A stretch of 64,000 nt of DNA. It comes from Isoperla grammatica. Its lineage: Eukaryota > Arthropoda > Insecta > Plecoptera > Perlodidae. Positions 48,014 to 58,506 of the stretch are shown here, in pieces (position 1 is the stretch's first letter; each line of letters opens with the position of its first letter). Location of the stretch: NCBI GenBank assembly GCA_945910005.1, contig OX246744.1, forward strand, positions 1,803,950 through 1,867,949, written 5' to 3'. Position numbers and translations under genes: made by a program. The notes beneath the pieces are model-generated. The model did not search any database. It had not been told where the DNA came from and saw only the letters and a program-made list of their open reading frames with translations.

Positions 48014-49254
48014 CGTATTTATAAGTTGTAAATACATTACATTCAGGCGGCGTGGTTCGATCAAAAAACTGTAAATTAAAAATCGCAGTGATTCCCCTTG
48101 ATTGTGTCACACAAACAACTCGTATACAGATATCTGTACACGAAAGCGCGGGCGGCCACGATGCAGCTGATACAACAAGTATATATTATACAGCTTTCAA
48201 ATCAGAGCACTCAAGGACTGATTTGCGATCTCTCGTTCGTTTTTGTTTCTCTCCGATCGGGAGTGATTGTAGTTCGCCTTGCCTCCGAACAATGGCGGCC
48301 TGACTGACGGACTGACGATAATTAACGCTGGTATTTTGCCGCGACAACACCCATCGCGCGGACTGTGAAAACAATGAGGTGTATGAATGATGTAACCCCG
48401 GCCTAGGCCTAGGATGGAAGCGCGAGGGGTGACAAGTAACAACACATCCGGTGCGAGATAGGCACAATATCGCAGGCATAATGATACAGTCGGATTAATT
48501 GATTGATTGATTGATTTAGGCATTTTATTAAAAGGTGGGATTAAGGCTAGCGAAACCTTATCTTCCATCCAACCCTTTTAAGATGATACAGTACATAATA
48601 AAGTAGGTAGTAGGTACGTAATAGAAAGACTCAGTGTGAATATTTAAAAGAGATAATTATGATGGGGGAGCTTTGATAAAAAACGGCTTGTTTTCGTTTA
48701 ACCATTACAAAAATTTCTACCTCCCCCCCCCCCAATAATTCCCTTTCATGGTAGTCACCAAAATTTTTAAGTTTCTAGTTAACGATTGAATCGCATTAAA
48801 TAAAAGCAGTCGTTGAAGTATACACTTCCGCCGACATAGCTCTCGGGATGACCAAAGCAGCAAATGTACCCACCCCGATAAGGCAGCTCTCCTTGGCTAG
48901 GCGCGTCCTTAGGACACTTTGGGGGAGGTTTTCTGTGAATAAATTAGCGAAAATGTCGGTTGCGATTCGAAGCCGTTTCCACCTTGGGTCGTGCCGTGTG
49001 GCTATGTGCACTGCATGCAGTACTGATGCACTCTCACTGCAACTGCAACATTAGAAGGGAATGCCGTGCAAAGGTCAGACTGGGTATCGTCATTGGCTGC
49101 ATTTCAGTTCTCGTTTCAAGGCAGTATCGAAAATGATATTATATTAGACTAAAATGGAAAGAGACATCAACCCAGCGGCGCTATTCTGTACCGATATCTA
49201 TTCAATATTCTGCAACGAATTCTTACAGTTTCGATCAATGATTGATTGATTGAT
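48014..49254 (+). other. anonymous segment
   Basis: Contains (ATTG)n at 48498-48513 and a C run at 48723-48732. No gene seen, although an upstream kinase exon would be expected somewhere to the left of 50120. Confidence 0.55.
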
Positions 49255-49475
49255 ATTTGGGCTTAACGTCTCATATTTTTGCAGCTTGGCTAATCGAGAC
49301 ATGCGTGGGTGAAATATGAAGATGAAATAGGGGGGTGTTTGGAGGAAAGGGGCAAGTTGGAGTGCGGTGAGGATAGGGGAAGCGGGAGGAAAAGGGAGTG
49401 GGAAGGTTGTGGACTGCATTTCGTCTGACTTCTCCTCCTCGACTTGTCCGGCTAGGGTGGCCCAGAAGCATGCGC
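49255..49475 (+). repeat. dispersed repeat F
   Basis: 'gcagcttggctaatcgagac', 'gtgtttggaggaaaggggc', 'ggactgcatttcgtctgac'; shared with 13385 and 45135. Confidence 0.8.
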
Positions 49476-49825
49476 TTATTACAATTGGAAATTTTTAACA
49501 GAGCGGGCATGCCTAATGAGGCTTGCGTGTCTACTAAGCGGAAGACTGCCTTCACGAATGTGTGAAAGAACATAAATAAATAAATAAATTCACATTTAGA
49601 GTCTACCCACTCAGTAACTAAACTAATTTGCAGTGGGGGACTTTAATTTGAAAGTGACTAAACCGACCCTGTAGGTTTCGAACACCATCGACGAGTGAGC
49701 GATAACCAATCAAAGATCGACCTTTATTACAATTGGAAATTTTTAACAGAGCGGGCGCGCCTAATGAGTCTTGTTCACTCTACTAAGCGAAAGACTGCCT
49801 TCACGAATGTATGAAAAACCTCGGG
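49476..49825 (+). repeat. 90-bp direct duplication flanking a SINE-like repeat D
   Basis: The block 'ttattacaattggaaatttt' to 'gactgccttcacgaatgt' occurs at 49476-49562 and again at 49725-49812, with small differences. Repeat D (minus orientation, 49565-49725) fills the space between. Confidence 0.88.
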
Positions 49826-50119
49826 AATGTGTTGACTTCTGTTGCAACAGCGTGCATGAAAGTGGAGTAGACAAGGACCTGTGTACTGACTGTGTGTTGT
49901 GTGGTTAGGCCTACTAATGGATTACTAATGGATTAATATTTTTAATACTCTTACCAAATTATTATCTTGCTTCATTTTTTTTTATCTTCACCTAAATGCC
50001 CCGCCACAAGACTGTTTTCTTACTGGGGCATTCAAACTATATTCTATAACATGTACATGTGTAACCACTATGAAATAAATCTGAAAAATGAAATAAATCT
50101 GAAATCTGGTTTGTTACAG
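49826..50119 (+). other. intron sequence upstream of the first visible kinase exon
   Basis: Nothing recognised. It ends in a weak polypyrimidine tract and the acceptor 'ttgttacag'. 'tgaaataaatctgaaa' is duplicated just before it. Confidence 0.7.
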
Positions 50120-50332
50120 GGGCAAGTACGCCGCGGTCCGTCGCTGTCGTCACAGAGAGACCGGCCAACAGTTTGCCGCCAAGTTCCTCAAGAAGAGTCG
50201 ACGCGCCGCCGATCTCAGGCCCGAGATAATCCACGAGGTCGCCATCTTGGACGCGTGCGCAGAGTCCTCCAGGATAGTCCGGCTGCAACAGGTGTTCGAG
50301 TCCCAACACGAGATGGTCCTACTGCTCGAGCT
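50120..50332 (+). CDS. DRAK: DRAK/STK17-like kinase, internal exon (N-lobe)
   Basis: Internal exon of a serine/threonine kinase of the death-associated protein kinase family. It opens after a 'ttgttacag' acceptor with one base that completes a split codon, and ends two bases into a codon at a 'gtgagt' donor. The 70 whole codons start GKYAAVRRCRHRETG, the second half of the glycine-rich loop. They continue with FAAKFLKK, whose Lys21 is the ATP-binding lysine, and RPEIIHEVAIL, whose Glu39 is the helix-C partner. They end at the hinge approach, MVLLLE. The order and spacing match DRAK/STK17. Family members phosphorylate Ser/Thr and act in apoptosis and myosin light-chain control. The exon is GC-rich against AT-rich flanks. 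The preceding exon, expected to end in the ELGR-type part of the loop, was not located. The reading frame contains no ATG start, as expected for an internal exon. Confidence 0.93.
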
Positions 50333-50542
50333 GTGAGTCTCAGCTATAATATTATTCTTCATTTAAATAGACCTTTTTCACCTCACCCCTTTAAGAGCAG
50401 ATGAAGGAATACAGGATTATAACGCGTAAGCACGAGAACTGGTGTTATATTATGGTAAAAAGGATGAATGGGGTTTAGAACCTGCTACAGTGGATGTCCG
50501 ATGACAATGGGAACGAGTGCTCATTAGGAGCGAGGAGGGGGC
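50333..50542 (+). other. start of the 1.5-kb intron of the DRAK-like gene
   Basis: Intron sequence after the 'gtgagt' donor; nothing is recognised before the 46-bp minisatellite begins. Confidence 0.8.
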
Positions 50543-51126
50543 GTCTCAGTCTAGGGCTGATCCATCCTGTACATCTGGGGGCTGGGAGAGTCTAGTCTAG
50601 GGCTGATCCATCCTGTACATCTGGGGGCTGGGAGAGTCTAGTCTAGGGCTGATCCATCCTGTACATCTGGGGGCTGGGAGAGTCTAGTCTAGGGCTGATC
50701 CATCCTGTACATCTGGGGGCTGGGAGAGTCTAGTCTAGGGCTGATCCATCCTGTACATCTGGGGGCTGGGAGAGTCTAGTCTAGGGCTGATCCATCCTGT
50801 ACATCTGGGGGCTGGGAGAGTCTAGTCTAGGGCTGATCCATCCTGTACATCTGGGGGCTGGGAGAGTCTAGTCTAGGGCTGATCCATCCTGTACATCTGG
50901 GGGCTGGGAGAGTCTAGTCTAGGGCTGATCCATCCTGTACATGACTTCATGAAAGGGCCTCGCCTGCCGGGATATGGTGGAGGGGGGTGGGGGCTGGAGG
51001 CGTCTGAGTCTAGGGCTGATTCATCCTGTACATCTGGGGGCTGGAGGCGTCTGAGTCTAGGGCTGATCCATCCTGTACATCTGGGGGCTGGGGGCGTCTA
51101 GTCTAGGGCTGATCCATCCTGTACAT
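50543..51126 (+). repeat. 46-bp minisatellite inside the DRAK-like intron
   Basis: About nine nearly identical head-to-tail copies of a 46-bp unit with the core 'ctagggctgatccatcctg', followed from about 50945 by an interruption ('atgacttcatgaaagg') and about three more diverged units. The low divergence of the first copies points to recent expansion. It fills more than a third of the intron between the first two visible kinase exons. Copy number is probably variable between individuals. Confidence 0.95.
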
Positions 51127-51849
51127 GACTGCATGAAACGAGTCTGTATACACATTAGTTTATTTAAGTGTATTCCCACAAAACTAGCGTCTTCCATCTA
51201 CTTTCTTCCGTAGTTTACCCGACCGTCCAACTCTCGTTTTCCCCACGCGTAGTTTAGTGTTTTATAAACTGGCCGATGAACGACGTTTACGCGCGGCCAT
51301 TGTCTGCGTGGGAACATCTCGGTCTCCACTTTTACTGGTAAACACTTTACTTGTTGCATAGCTCTACTAATGAGCTGGGGTCAGGGTCAGTGGACGCTAT
51401 TGTTGCAGTGCTGTGACTCTAGTAGGGGTGTATGGGGAGGCACAGAGAGCGTTCCTGTTCACACAAATGTCAGTATGCCCCTCACTTGACGCATACAATT
51501 ATGATGTCGTGGAAATACAGATGGCTGTGGGCGAAGAGTGTGGTAGACTGTGTTATTCCATCAACCGTTGTACGAGGTTTCACTTGTTTTTTTTGGATTC
51601 TTCAGCTGTTTTTTTTTTTTTTAATTACGCAACACTCATTAATAGTGAAGTTTTAAGCGCTTAAGTATGTCAATAATAAAAATTACTGTAAATAATATAT
51701 TAGGCATATAAGGTTTGGAGTAAACTGAAGCTGAGCTAGATATAATAGGCAAACTGAACGTCATCGCTCACAGCGCATTCTACCTCTCCCAGTGCTGCCA
51801 CTGGTGAGGGTTTCTTGCGTGAATACTGATCGTGTTTGTTTGCTTGCAG
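51127..51849 (+). other. rest of the 1.5-kb intron
   Basis: No repeat or gene recognised except a T-run at about 51609-51622. The 3' end is the acceptor 'tgcttgcag'. Open frames here of 70-80 codons lack any recognisable domain. Confidence 0.7.
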
Positions 51850-51988
51850 CGCCCCTGGTGGCGAGCTGCAGATGCTACTGGACAACGACGAGGTCCCCGA
51901 AGAAGTCCAAGTCAAGAAACTGATGAAACAGATTCTTGACGGACTCATCTTTCTGCATTCGATCAACGTTGCTCACTTGGACCTCAAG
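51850..51988 (+). CDS. DRAK: DRAK/STK17-like kinase, internal exon (hinge to catalytic loop)
   Basis: Next exon of the same kinase. The acceptor 'tgcttgcag' is followed by one base that completes the leucine codon split with the upstream exon, so the frames join exactly as LLLEL-APGGEL. The 46 whole codons read APGGELQMLL, then an acidic stretch, then KKLMKQILDGLIFLH, then NVAHLDLK. GGEL is the post-hinge start of helix D. HLDLK is the catalytic loop, with Asp44 the catalytic base and Lys46 beside it. Leucine before the aspartate (HLD instead of HRD) is typical of DAPK, DRAK and myosin light-chain kinases. The donor is 'gtaagt' in phase 0. The intron upstream is 1517 bp, the one downstream 11,124 bp. 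Confidence 0.95.
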
Positions 51989-52004
51989 GTAAGTCTCTAA
52001 CTTC

Positions 52005-52175
52005 TTACCGACATACAGAAACTAGGGGCAGTGAAGATATCTTCCTTACCGACATACATATACTAGGGGCAGTGAAGGTATCTTGCTTACCGACATACAG
52101 AAACTAGGGGCAGTGAAGATATCTTCCTTACCGACATACATGAACTAGAGGCAGTGAAGGAATCTATCTTACCAC
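52005..52175 (+). repeat. 41-bp tandem repeat just after a splice donor
   Basis: Four copies of a 41-bp unit containing 'ttaccgacatac' and 'gaactaggggcagtgaag' variants, spaced 41 bp (starts at 52005, 52046, 52087 and 52128); the last copy is degraded. It begins only 16 bp downstream of the 'gtaagt' donor of the second kinase exon. Confidence 0.92.
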
Positions 52176-52199
52176 ATTCATGTGGCTGTGTTTAGTTAA

Positions 52200-52344
52200 A
52201 GCTGGATTCATGACATTGCGTTGTTCTGCGGGACGGTGCGCGACTGAGGTTTTAGGCCAATCAGGAGCGACCTGGGTGCACTTAGGTCGCTCCTGATTGG
52301 TCGCGCACCGTCCCGCAGAACAACGCAATGTCATGAATCCAGCT
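52200..52344. mobile_element. 145-bp near-perfect hairpin MITE, TAA-flanked
   Basis: The two halves are reverse complements over about 44 bp at the ends (AGCTGGATTCATGACATT ... AATGTCATGAATCCAGCT), with a second inverted stretch (AATCAGGAGCGACCT) inside and a very short loop. It is flanked by TAA on both sides (52197-52199 and 52345-52347), the 3-bp target duplication typical of PIF/Harbinger elements. It has no coding capacity. The arms show almost no divergence, so insertion is probably recent. It lies in the large intron of the DRAK-like gene. Confidence 0.85.
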
Positions 52345-54049
52345 TAAGGGGTAGGTAATGCTCCAAAGTTAATTACACGGGTAGATTAGTGCCAAGTGAA
52401 GTGGAGACATTGAAGTACTACTAGGAAGCAACACGTGGTACATGGTATTGCCGTGTCGGGTTATCCCCCCCCCCCCCCCTCCCCCCCAACCCCTGGCATT
52501 CTTTGCGCAATGACAACATTTCTATTACTGTACAAGGCGGTGCCCACGTTGTTATATTTACTATCCATTGCCTTTGTTCGCCCTGCCGTGGTTTATTGCA
52601 GTTCCAGTCATAATCGTGACCGTATTTATTCCCTGTCGTGGGGTCGGGCAAAGCTCTGGCCATGCAGACAGCTCAATGGGAACCAACTGTACGGTTCTTA
52701 ATTAATTTGCATTTCATGGTCACGATTATTGGCATGATTTAAGTCGTCGTGATGACTGTGTCGAGTGTGGTGTCTTCATGCTATCGAGTTCTTTGACATG
52801 CATGCTAGAGAGTTCATGCGCGCTGAATTGTCTTGAGAACAGAACGAAAACGATGTAAGGAATATCTTAATCAAAGTGAATGCCACTAAAAGGAGTGGTT
52901 TCAAATTTAAGTGCCTCTTAAAGAGGGCAAATACGCGGACAACCGGCAGTGAATACCATTACAGAGAAATAAGTGCCACTACATAAATTTTATTATAAAT
53001 TCAGTTAACTTCATCTACTTACAGCGCAAAGTTGTGAAACTTCTTTGACAAATGTTCACAATAGAGCCACTGCGTAACTACTGCTATTTACTTGAACTAC
53101 AGTGGAAAAAAACGAAAATTTACTACATACACAGTGCTGCCACTGGCATTTTCCATTTTCTGTAATATTTATGAAAATAGATTTGTAATAAGGGAAACTT
53201 AAAATAGGTCTCAAATAGTATCCAATTTTCGTTATGGTGACCCCCGTTAGAGAAAAAAGAATTTGCGATGGTTCATATTTTCATATTGTTTTACAATATC
53301 GTTGTTTAAAACGGTTTTAAAAACTATACAAAATATAAATTTGTCCGTGTGCCGATACAAATTGGTTGTGCGCATGTCTGCCACCCATCCCCCGCGCAAC
53401 ACCCCTAATATTAGTCGACCAGCCCGCATATGTGCGCGCGGGCGATGTGCGCAGATTGCGGCTTGTCACGCTTGGACGATCCCAAGTTGGACATATTGTT
53501 ATTATTAACTGGGGTCTCTGACCCGTGAGCAGAGGTCGAGACCAGAACATATTGTTAAAGTACTGCAATGTTGCCCGCGTTACCAGCGGCCATAGTACAC
53601 ACCTTTGACCTACGACCTTGTGTGGTCACTATACCGTAGTGGCGTGCATACACATAATATTGCATCTTCATTTAGCTTTCGCTGTTTCTCGTAGGTACTT
53701 CCATAACCTCTTGTACACACTTGCCGTAGGTAATACCGTAATAGCAAAACACTTTATTTATATAAAAATATATTTTCTTAACTTCCGGTTCTTAAGAGTC
53801 ATTTGCTTTCATTTCTGTGTTTGAGTTTGAGTATTCTTGTATTCAGTACGGGTATGTTCTGTGTTAGGCTGTGTATTCGTTTGAAACGCCTCCTCCTCCT
53901 TAGATCTAACACTGGGAAACCGTTAATATTTGTATAGATTAAACCGAGGATTAAACTGAACTAAAACGAAGAAGTTAAGTAAGCAGTGGCTACCTACATC
54001 ACAATGTCAAACAAAAAAAAAACGAGATTTGGGTTTGAATCAGCCAACA
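52345..54049 (+). other. large intron, anonymous segment
   Basis: AT-rich DNA with C runs at about 52466-52488. No exon, RNA gene or recognisable mobile element seen. The open frames of 60-88 codons show no domain. Confidence 0.6.
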
Positions 54050-54250
54050 ATGAGTTCCCAAATTTCTTAAATATCGACATTTTTACGATTTTTATTTGTT
54101 CTGTTCTTAATTCAATAATTTACGATTAATGCATTACAGATATGACAATCGCAACAATTACAATATTTGAAACTTTATGAAGTTATTGTTTAGATGACTC
54201 AAAACCAAATTTTGGATAAGAGTCACATTTTCAGTATCTTGAAGCGTTTT
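54050..54250. mobile_element. partial MITE of the 'GAAGCGTT' family
   Basis: Related to the copies near 10110, 24740, 27113 and 55070: an AT-rich body with 'caattacaatatttgaaa' and the terminal block 'cagtatcttgaagcgtttt'. The other inverted terminus is missing or too diverged to place. Confidence 0.5.
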
Positions 54251-54699
54251 GAAATTACAAGACCATTTATTGAGTTTCGGTCCCCAAATTTGGATTTTCA
54301 TTCAGTGCGGTTTATCCTGATACACGTCCTAAACTTTAGCGACAAGGAAGTCAAACATCTTACCACGATGCACTGTTTTGAAACCCTCCGCGCGTTGCGA
54401 CACCAACACTCAATACAAGTCGTGAACGAACCCGCTCGACTTATCGATACTAATCGAACGTGCATTCGATTCGCCCTTCTCTTTTTATCTCGTTGGCGCA
54501 ACGCTTAGCCGCATTCAACACGTGTGAATGTGAACCTTGTTCTCACCCAGTCTCTCTGTCTCTCTCTCTGGTGTTTGTTGGTATTGTTAAGCGTACTTCT
54601 TTCACTTTTTGCTAATAACAGAGCTTTTCGTCCCAGAACTCTTTCGACGACAATGCTCAACAATTATCCATGTTGTTGCATACAATTAAAATACAGGGG

Positions 54700-54953
54700 A
54701 TTCACTTTTCTTTATTGTTGTTACAATTACAAGACAGGGAAGTCACTTGTCTTTGTTGTTGTTACAATTACAAGGCAGGGAAGTCACTTGTCTTTGTTGT
54801 TGTTACAATTACAAGGCATGGAAGTCACTTGTCTTTGTTGTTGTTACAATTACAAGGCATGGAAGTCGCTTGTCTTTGTTGTTGTTACAATTACAAGGCA
54901 GGGAAGTCACTTGTCTTTGTTGTTGTTACAATTACAACGCAGGGAAGTCACTT
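54700..54953 (+). repeat. 41-bp tandem repeat (TTGTTGTTACAATTACAA)
   Basis: Six head-to-tail copies, 41 bp apart, of a unit containing 'gaagtcacttgtctttg' and 'ttgttgttacaattacaa'. Open frames of about 100-170 codons across it are a by-product: the same sequence reads LSLLLLQLQ, CCCYNYK or LVFVVVTI in the three frames. Confidence 0.95.
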
Positions 54954-55044
54954 TTTTACAACAAGATGAAGCTTCAAGATGTGGGAAAAGTGAATCCTAC
55001 CGACGATTTGGATTTGGATTTGTATCAACTAAACTATCAATTTG

Positions 55045-55270
55045 AAAACTTTAAAACGTTGAAATTGCAAGAATAGTTAGCCTATTTCTAAAATCAATTT
55101 AAAAATATATAATAAATTAAATAAAGCAATTACAATCGTAACGATTGCAGTATTTGAAAGTTTTTAAATTTGTCGTTTAGCTGATACAAAGACAAATCTT
55201 CGTTACGAATCACTTCTCCAATATCTAGAAGCGTTCTCAAGGTATCAATATCAAACCGTTATCTTAGCTA
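55045..55270. mobile_element. MITE of the 'GAAGCGTT' family
   Basis: Aligned by eye with 24740-24975: both share 'gaaactttaaaa' near one end, an A/T-rich centre with 'cttcgttacgaatcact'-like sequence, and the end 'caatatctagaagcgttctc'. About 200 bp, no coding capacity. Confidence 0.6.
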
Positions 55271-55665
55271 GTTAGGTTTACTCAAGTCAAGAGTAATTGC
55301 AGTGTGGTGGTTTGTTCGGTCACACAATGAACATGTGCACCGGTGTAGCCCACGCACGCCCAATCAAATCACAGCCTTCTCGAGTCCAAGAGGTTGGTAA
55401 GGTTAGAACGCAGTTAGCTCGTGCAATCAACTGTTTGCAGCGTTGTTGTGACGTCACACACTAACAGGGCGGGAGGGGAGGGGAGATGAGGAGGCCAATC
55501 AAGCGACCGCGGGTTGATTGGAATAGAAATCGAAAACGCTTTTTTTTTTTTTTATGAAACATCTTCACATAAATTATCGTAAATATTTATGTTACCACCG
55601 TTTTGAAAGTCGAATACAGTCTCAATTTGTATGTCTTCGTCGTTTTTGAATTTCGAAACCACTAA
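55271..55665 (+). other. large intron, anonymous segment
   Basis: No gene seen. Contains a G-rich patch near 55470 and a T-run at about 55540-55552. Confidence 0.6.
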
Positions 55666-56029
55666 CAGCCTCATGCACAAAGATTTGCGGACGCAAAGTT
55701 ACCGCTCGTTAAAAATGGCGGACTTGCAGACGCAGATAAATTTGCGGAAATCCGAATGCACAAAGCGTTCACGCAAGTCCGCCATGATGCTCGTTTAATT
55801 TACCGCTGCAAGTTCCAATACTTCTTTTACCGACGTGGCCGACTTTACCCGAACCAATCACGGGTCTAGGATCTCGGAACGCATGACGAGATTTAAACCA
55901 GACAACGATTTCGAACATTTGTAAGCACTGTGCAGAAAACGTTTTGACATTTGACATTTTTGTCATTTTGTGGGGGTGGTGGCGGGGGGCAGGTGGGAAA
56001 TAATTATAAACGCACAACCAAGCCTTTTT

Positions 56030-56206
56030 CTAAATGCTTATGGCCTACATGATTCAGGTCTGATATAATGAAATTTTATTTTATTCCCTGTTGTTGTTGT
56101 AGTTGTTTGGGGGGGGGGGGGGGATAAACAAATAAACACACGAAGTCACCTAAATGATGGCTTTCTGTGATTCAGGTCTGTTATAATGACATGTTATTTT
56201 ATTCCC

Positions 56207-56238
<32 letters not shown>

Positions 56239-56420
56239 GGTGGGTGGGGGGGGGGGGGGGATAATTAAAATAAACACACGAAGTCACCTAAATGATGGCT
56301 TTTGTCTGTGATTCAGGCCTGTTATAATGACATGTTATTTTATTTCCTGTTTTTGTTGGGGGGGGGGGGGGGGGGAGCGATATTCATCCTTGTAATAATG
56401 AAATTTTATTTTATTCCCTG
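56030..56420 (+). repeat. tandem block with (GTT)n and poly-G runs
   Basis: About three imperfect copies of a roughly 120-bp unit: 'gattcaggtctgttataatg', 'ttattttattccctg', then (GTT)n of variable length, then a 13-19 base G run, then 'aaacacacgaagtcacct'. The variable part of each unit is the simple repeat. It lies inside the 55666-57521 element. Confidence 0.85.
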
Positions 56421-56459
56421 TTGACACATGTGACATAGAACGTACGGGCATCGACATAA

Positions 56460-57040
56460 ATCAGCCTAGAATCTAGTGTATTCCCATTAGGGCTTGGGTC
56501 TATATCTAGCTCATGGTTCTTACGCGGGCCTAGACCTAGCCTAGTGTAGGTAATGGTATGGAAATCCAGAATGGTCAGGGCTATTTGCATAATAGGTGGT
56601 CTGAGCTTAAGCCTAGTGGCCTAGTACTTGGTATGTACTGGTAGGCCTATACGTTGGTCTAGGCTAAACTATAACGTAGGTTTACTGTTACTACACCAAT
56701 CCTTTAGGCTTAGGCCTACGGCCAAGAATATAATTGTATTTGTATTCTCTCTACGCTACGATTTACGGCGGTATCCCCAGGTTTTTGCGAGGTTTCGTAT
56801 GCCGGATCCTAGGCCTACACAGCCTACGCGGCGTAGGGTAGGCCTAGGCCTAGGCGTCTTAAGCCTAGACCTATGCCTACCTAGCTGTTTACACAGAAAG
56901 TGTTTATTTATTTTTCGTCTACGACTGAACTGAAGCTGTCAATACCACAAGTTGCTAAGCCCTAGAAGCCTGTGCTCTAGGCCTAGGGCTAGCTAGGCCT
57001 AGGGCCTCACGATACGCCTGCTCCTAGGCTGAGCTGAGGC
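56460..57040 (+). repeat. region saturated with CCTAGG/GGCCTAGGC motifs
   Basis: A low-complexity stretch with many copies of the palindromic hexamer CCTAGG and its neighbours, including 'taggcctaggcctagg' near 56839-56854 and 'gcctagggctagctaggcc' near 56980. No fixed period was found by eye. Confidence 0.7.
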
Positions 57041-57540
57041 CTTAGTTATACTTTCTGGGTTTTACACACATTTAGATTTGTTATGGCGTGTAGCTAGGCA
57101 CTCCGCACTAACACATGGTTTACAAGTATGCTTGCCTAGGCCAATATTAAAAGGAAACTTATCTGAACGTCAACTGGAAGGTACCGTAACTTTTTCTTAT
57201 CGCACATTCTTGAATCTACACGAAGATTTTCGACTAAAAGTTGAGCCAAATGTTTCGGAAGACAATAACTAGTATTACAAATGTAATCCGGAACTTCCAA
57301 TACGTTGGTGCAATCTCTAAAACACGAGATCGCGGGAGCCTGCTGTCCACCGTATTTGACAGGGCCGCCATTTTATCTATTTGTGGGACGGTCGAGGCAG
57401 CCGCAACTTTAACGAGCTGACGCAAATATTTGCGTCGGTAAATCCTTTGTGCATTCGGTTTCATTGATTTGCGGGCGCAAGTCAAAAGTTGCGTCTGCAA
57501 GTGGCTTTGTGCATGAGGCTGTAAATAGCTAGGACACTTC

Positions 57541-57720
57541 GGTAGAAGTAATCACAGCCTTCTAGATCTTCAATGACAACAATGCACAACGGTGAAAAAT
57601 GCACCTTAACATATAACATTTGAAAACTAGTTGTAATTGTTGAGCATTGTTGTTATTGATCTATCAAGGACCCTTAGATAGAAGTAATCACGATCTCCTA
57701 GATCAGTTCTGAAAAAGGTT
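57541..57720. mobile_element. MITE B ('CAACAATGCTCAACAAT' family), full copy
   Basis: A palindromic element of about 180 bp. The left arm has 'gaagtaatcacagccttc', 'tagatcttcaatgacaac' and 'aatgcacaac'; the right arm has 'gttgagcattgttg', 'gatctatcaaggaccc' and 'gaagtaatcacgatctcc'. The two arms are inverted imperfect repeats, with 'catttgaaaactagttg' in the middle. Other copies are near 4023, 20926, 58507, 60593 and 61005. Confidence 0.85.
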
Positions 57721-58506
57721 TATAGGGTGTATTCACATACTGCGCATGCTGGCCATAGTGGTGGCCACTATGGCATGTGGTAGTTCATTGTTACTATGTT
57801 TCACCTGGCGTTTGGTTGAAGTTCAACTGTTCTCTAACTTTGGTTTGCTATTATTACTAAAAGCAACATCAATAAACTCTTTTTTCTCGATTACTTTACT
57901 CTTTTAATCGTTTACAAAGGCACACATAATCATTTCCGTGAACTTTTTCGGGGGATATACGTGTTCAAACTCTCATATTTCCCCGTACACATTATTATTC
58001 GTTTTCTATTGACAGCTAAATGAAACTTGAAATAGTACTATAGGTGGCCTCCAATATGGCCGATGTGACGTCACGTGAATACTTCCTGTTACTCACGTGG
58101 GTCAACTACTGCGTGATAGGCCGGCTAGGCCTAGGCCGGGCGATGAGCAACCGCGGAGATCTCCTACCCCGATAACAACAACAACAACAACAACAACAAC
58201 GGCGGCCATTGTTCCAGCGTAGCCAACCGACGCGATCCACTCCCGTGGTCGGTTTCAAAACCGAAACTCGTCCCGACGTAATGAGTGTTATTATAGGACC
58301 AAGTTCGATGACGCTGTAAAAAGAAACCGAGTTTGTTTTTTTGCTTTTGTTGTGTGTTTGTGTGTGTTGGGTTGTGTTTACACACACGTACGTGCCGTTA
58401 TTGGGGGTCACGTTGTGTTCCTACCCGTGCATTAGCTGAGGAGTGTTTGCATCTTCGTCTAGAGAGCAACACTACCATTTGCAACGAGCTTCACGTATTG
58501 GAGAAG
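57721..58506 (+). other. large intron, anonymous segment with (AAC)n
   Basis: Contains an (AAC)n microsatellite at about 58174-58200, which generates runs of Leu or Cys codons on the minus strand. No gene seen. Confidence 0.6.

Larger units (their letters stand above)
55666..57521. mobile_element. 1.86-kb TIR element, TAA-flanked (PIF/Harbinger-like, non-autonomous)
   Basis: The ends are inverted repeats, CAGCCTCATGCACAAAG at the left and CTTTGTGCATGAGGCTG at the right. Subterminal sequences also match imperfectly in inverted orientation, with repeated 'tttgcg.acgcaa' motifs. TAA flanks both ends (55663-55665 and 57522-57524), consistent with the TWA target duplication of PIF/Harbinger elements. 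The interior has no transposase reading frame. Instead it holds a G-run-bearing tandem block and a region rich in CCTAGG palindromes. I infer a non-autonomous element that captured or amplified filler sequence. Confidence 0.8.

Noticed and set aside
49967..50404. 145-codon plus-strand frame overlapping the first kinase exon
   Set aside because: It is in the wrong phase; the kinase peptide is in the frame that starts at 50121, and the overlapping minus-strand frames are also shadows.
54524..55076. Hydrophobic frames of 99-173 codons resembling membrane proteins
   Set aside because: They are three phases of the 41-bp tandem repeat, with no conserved domain.
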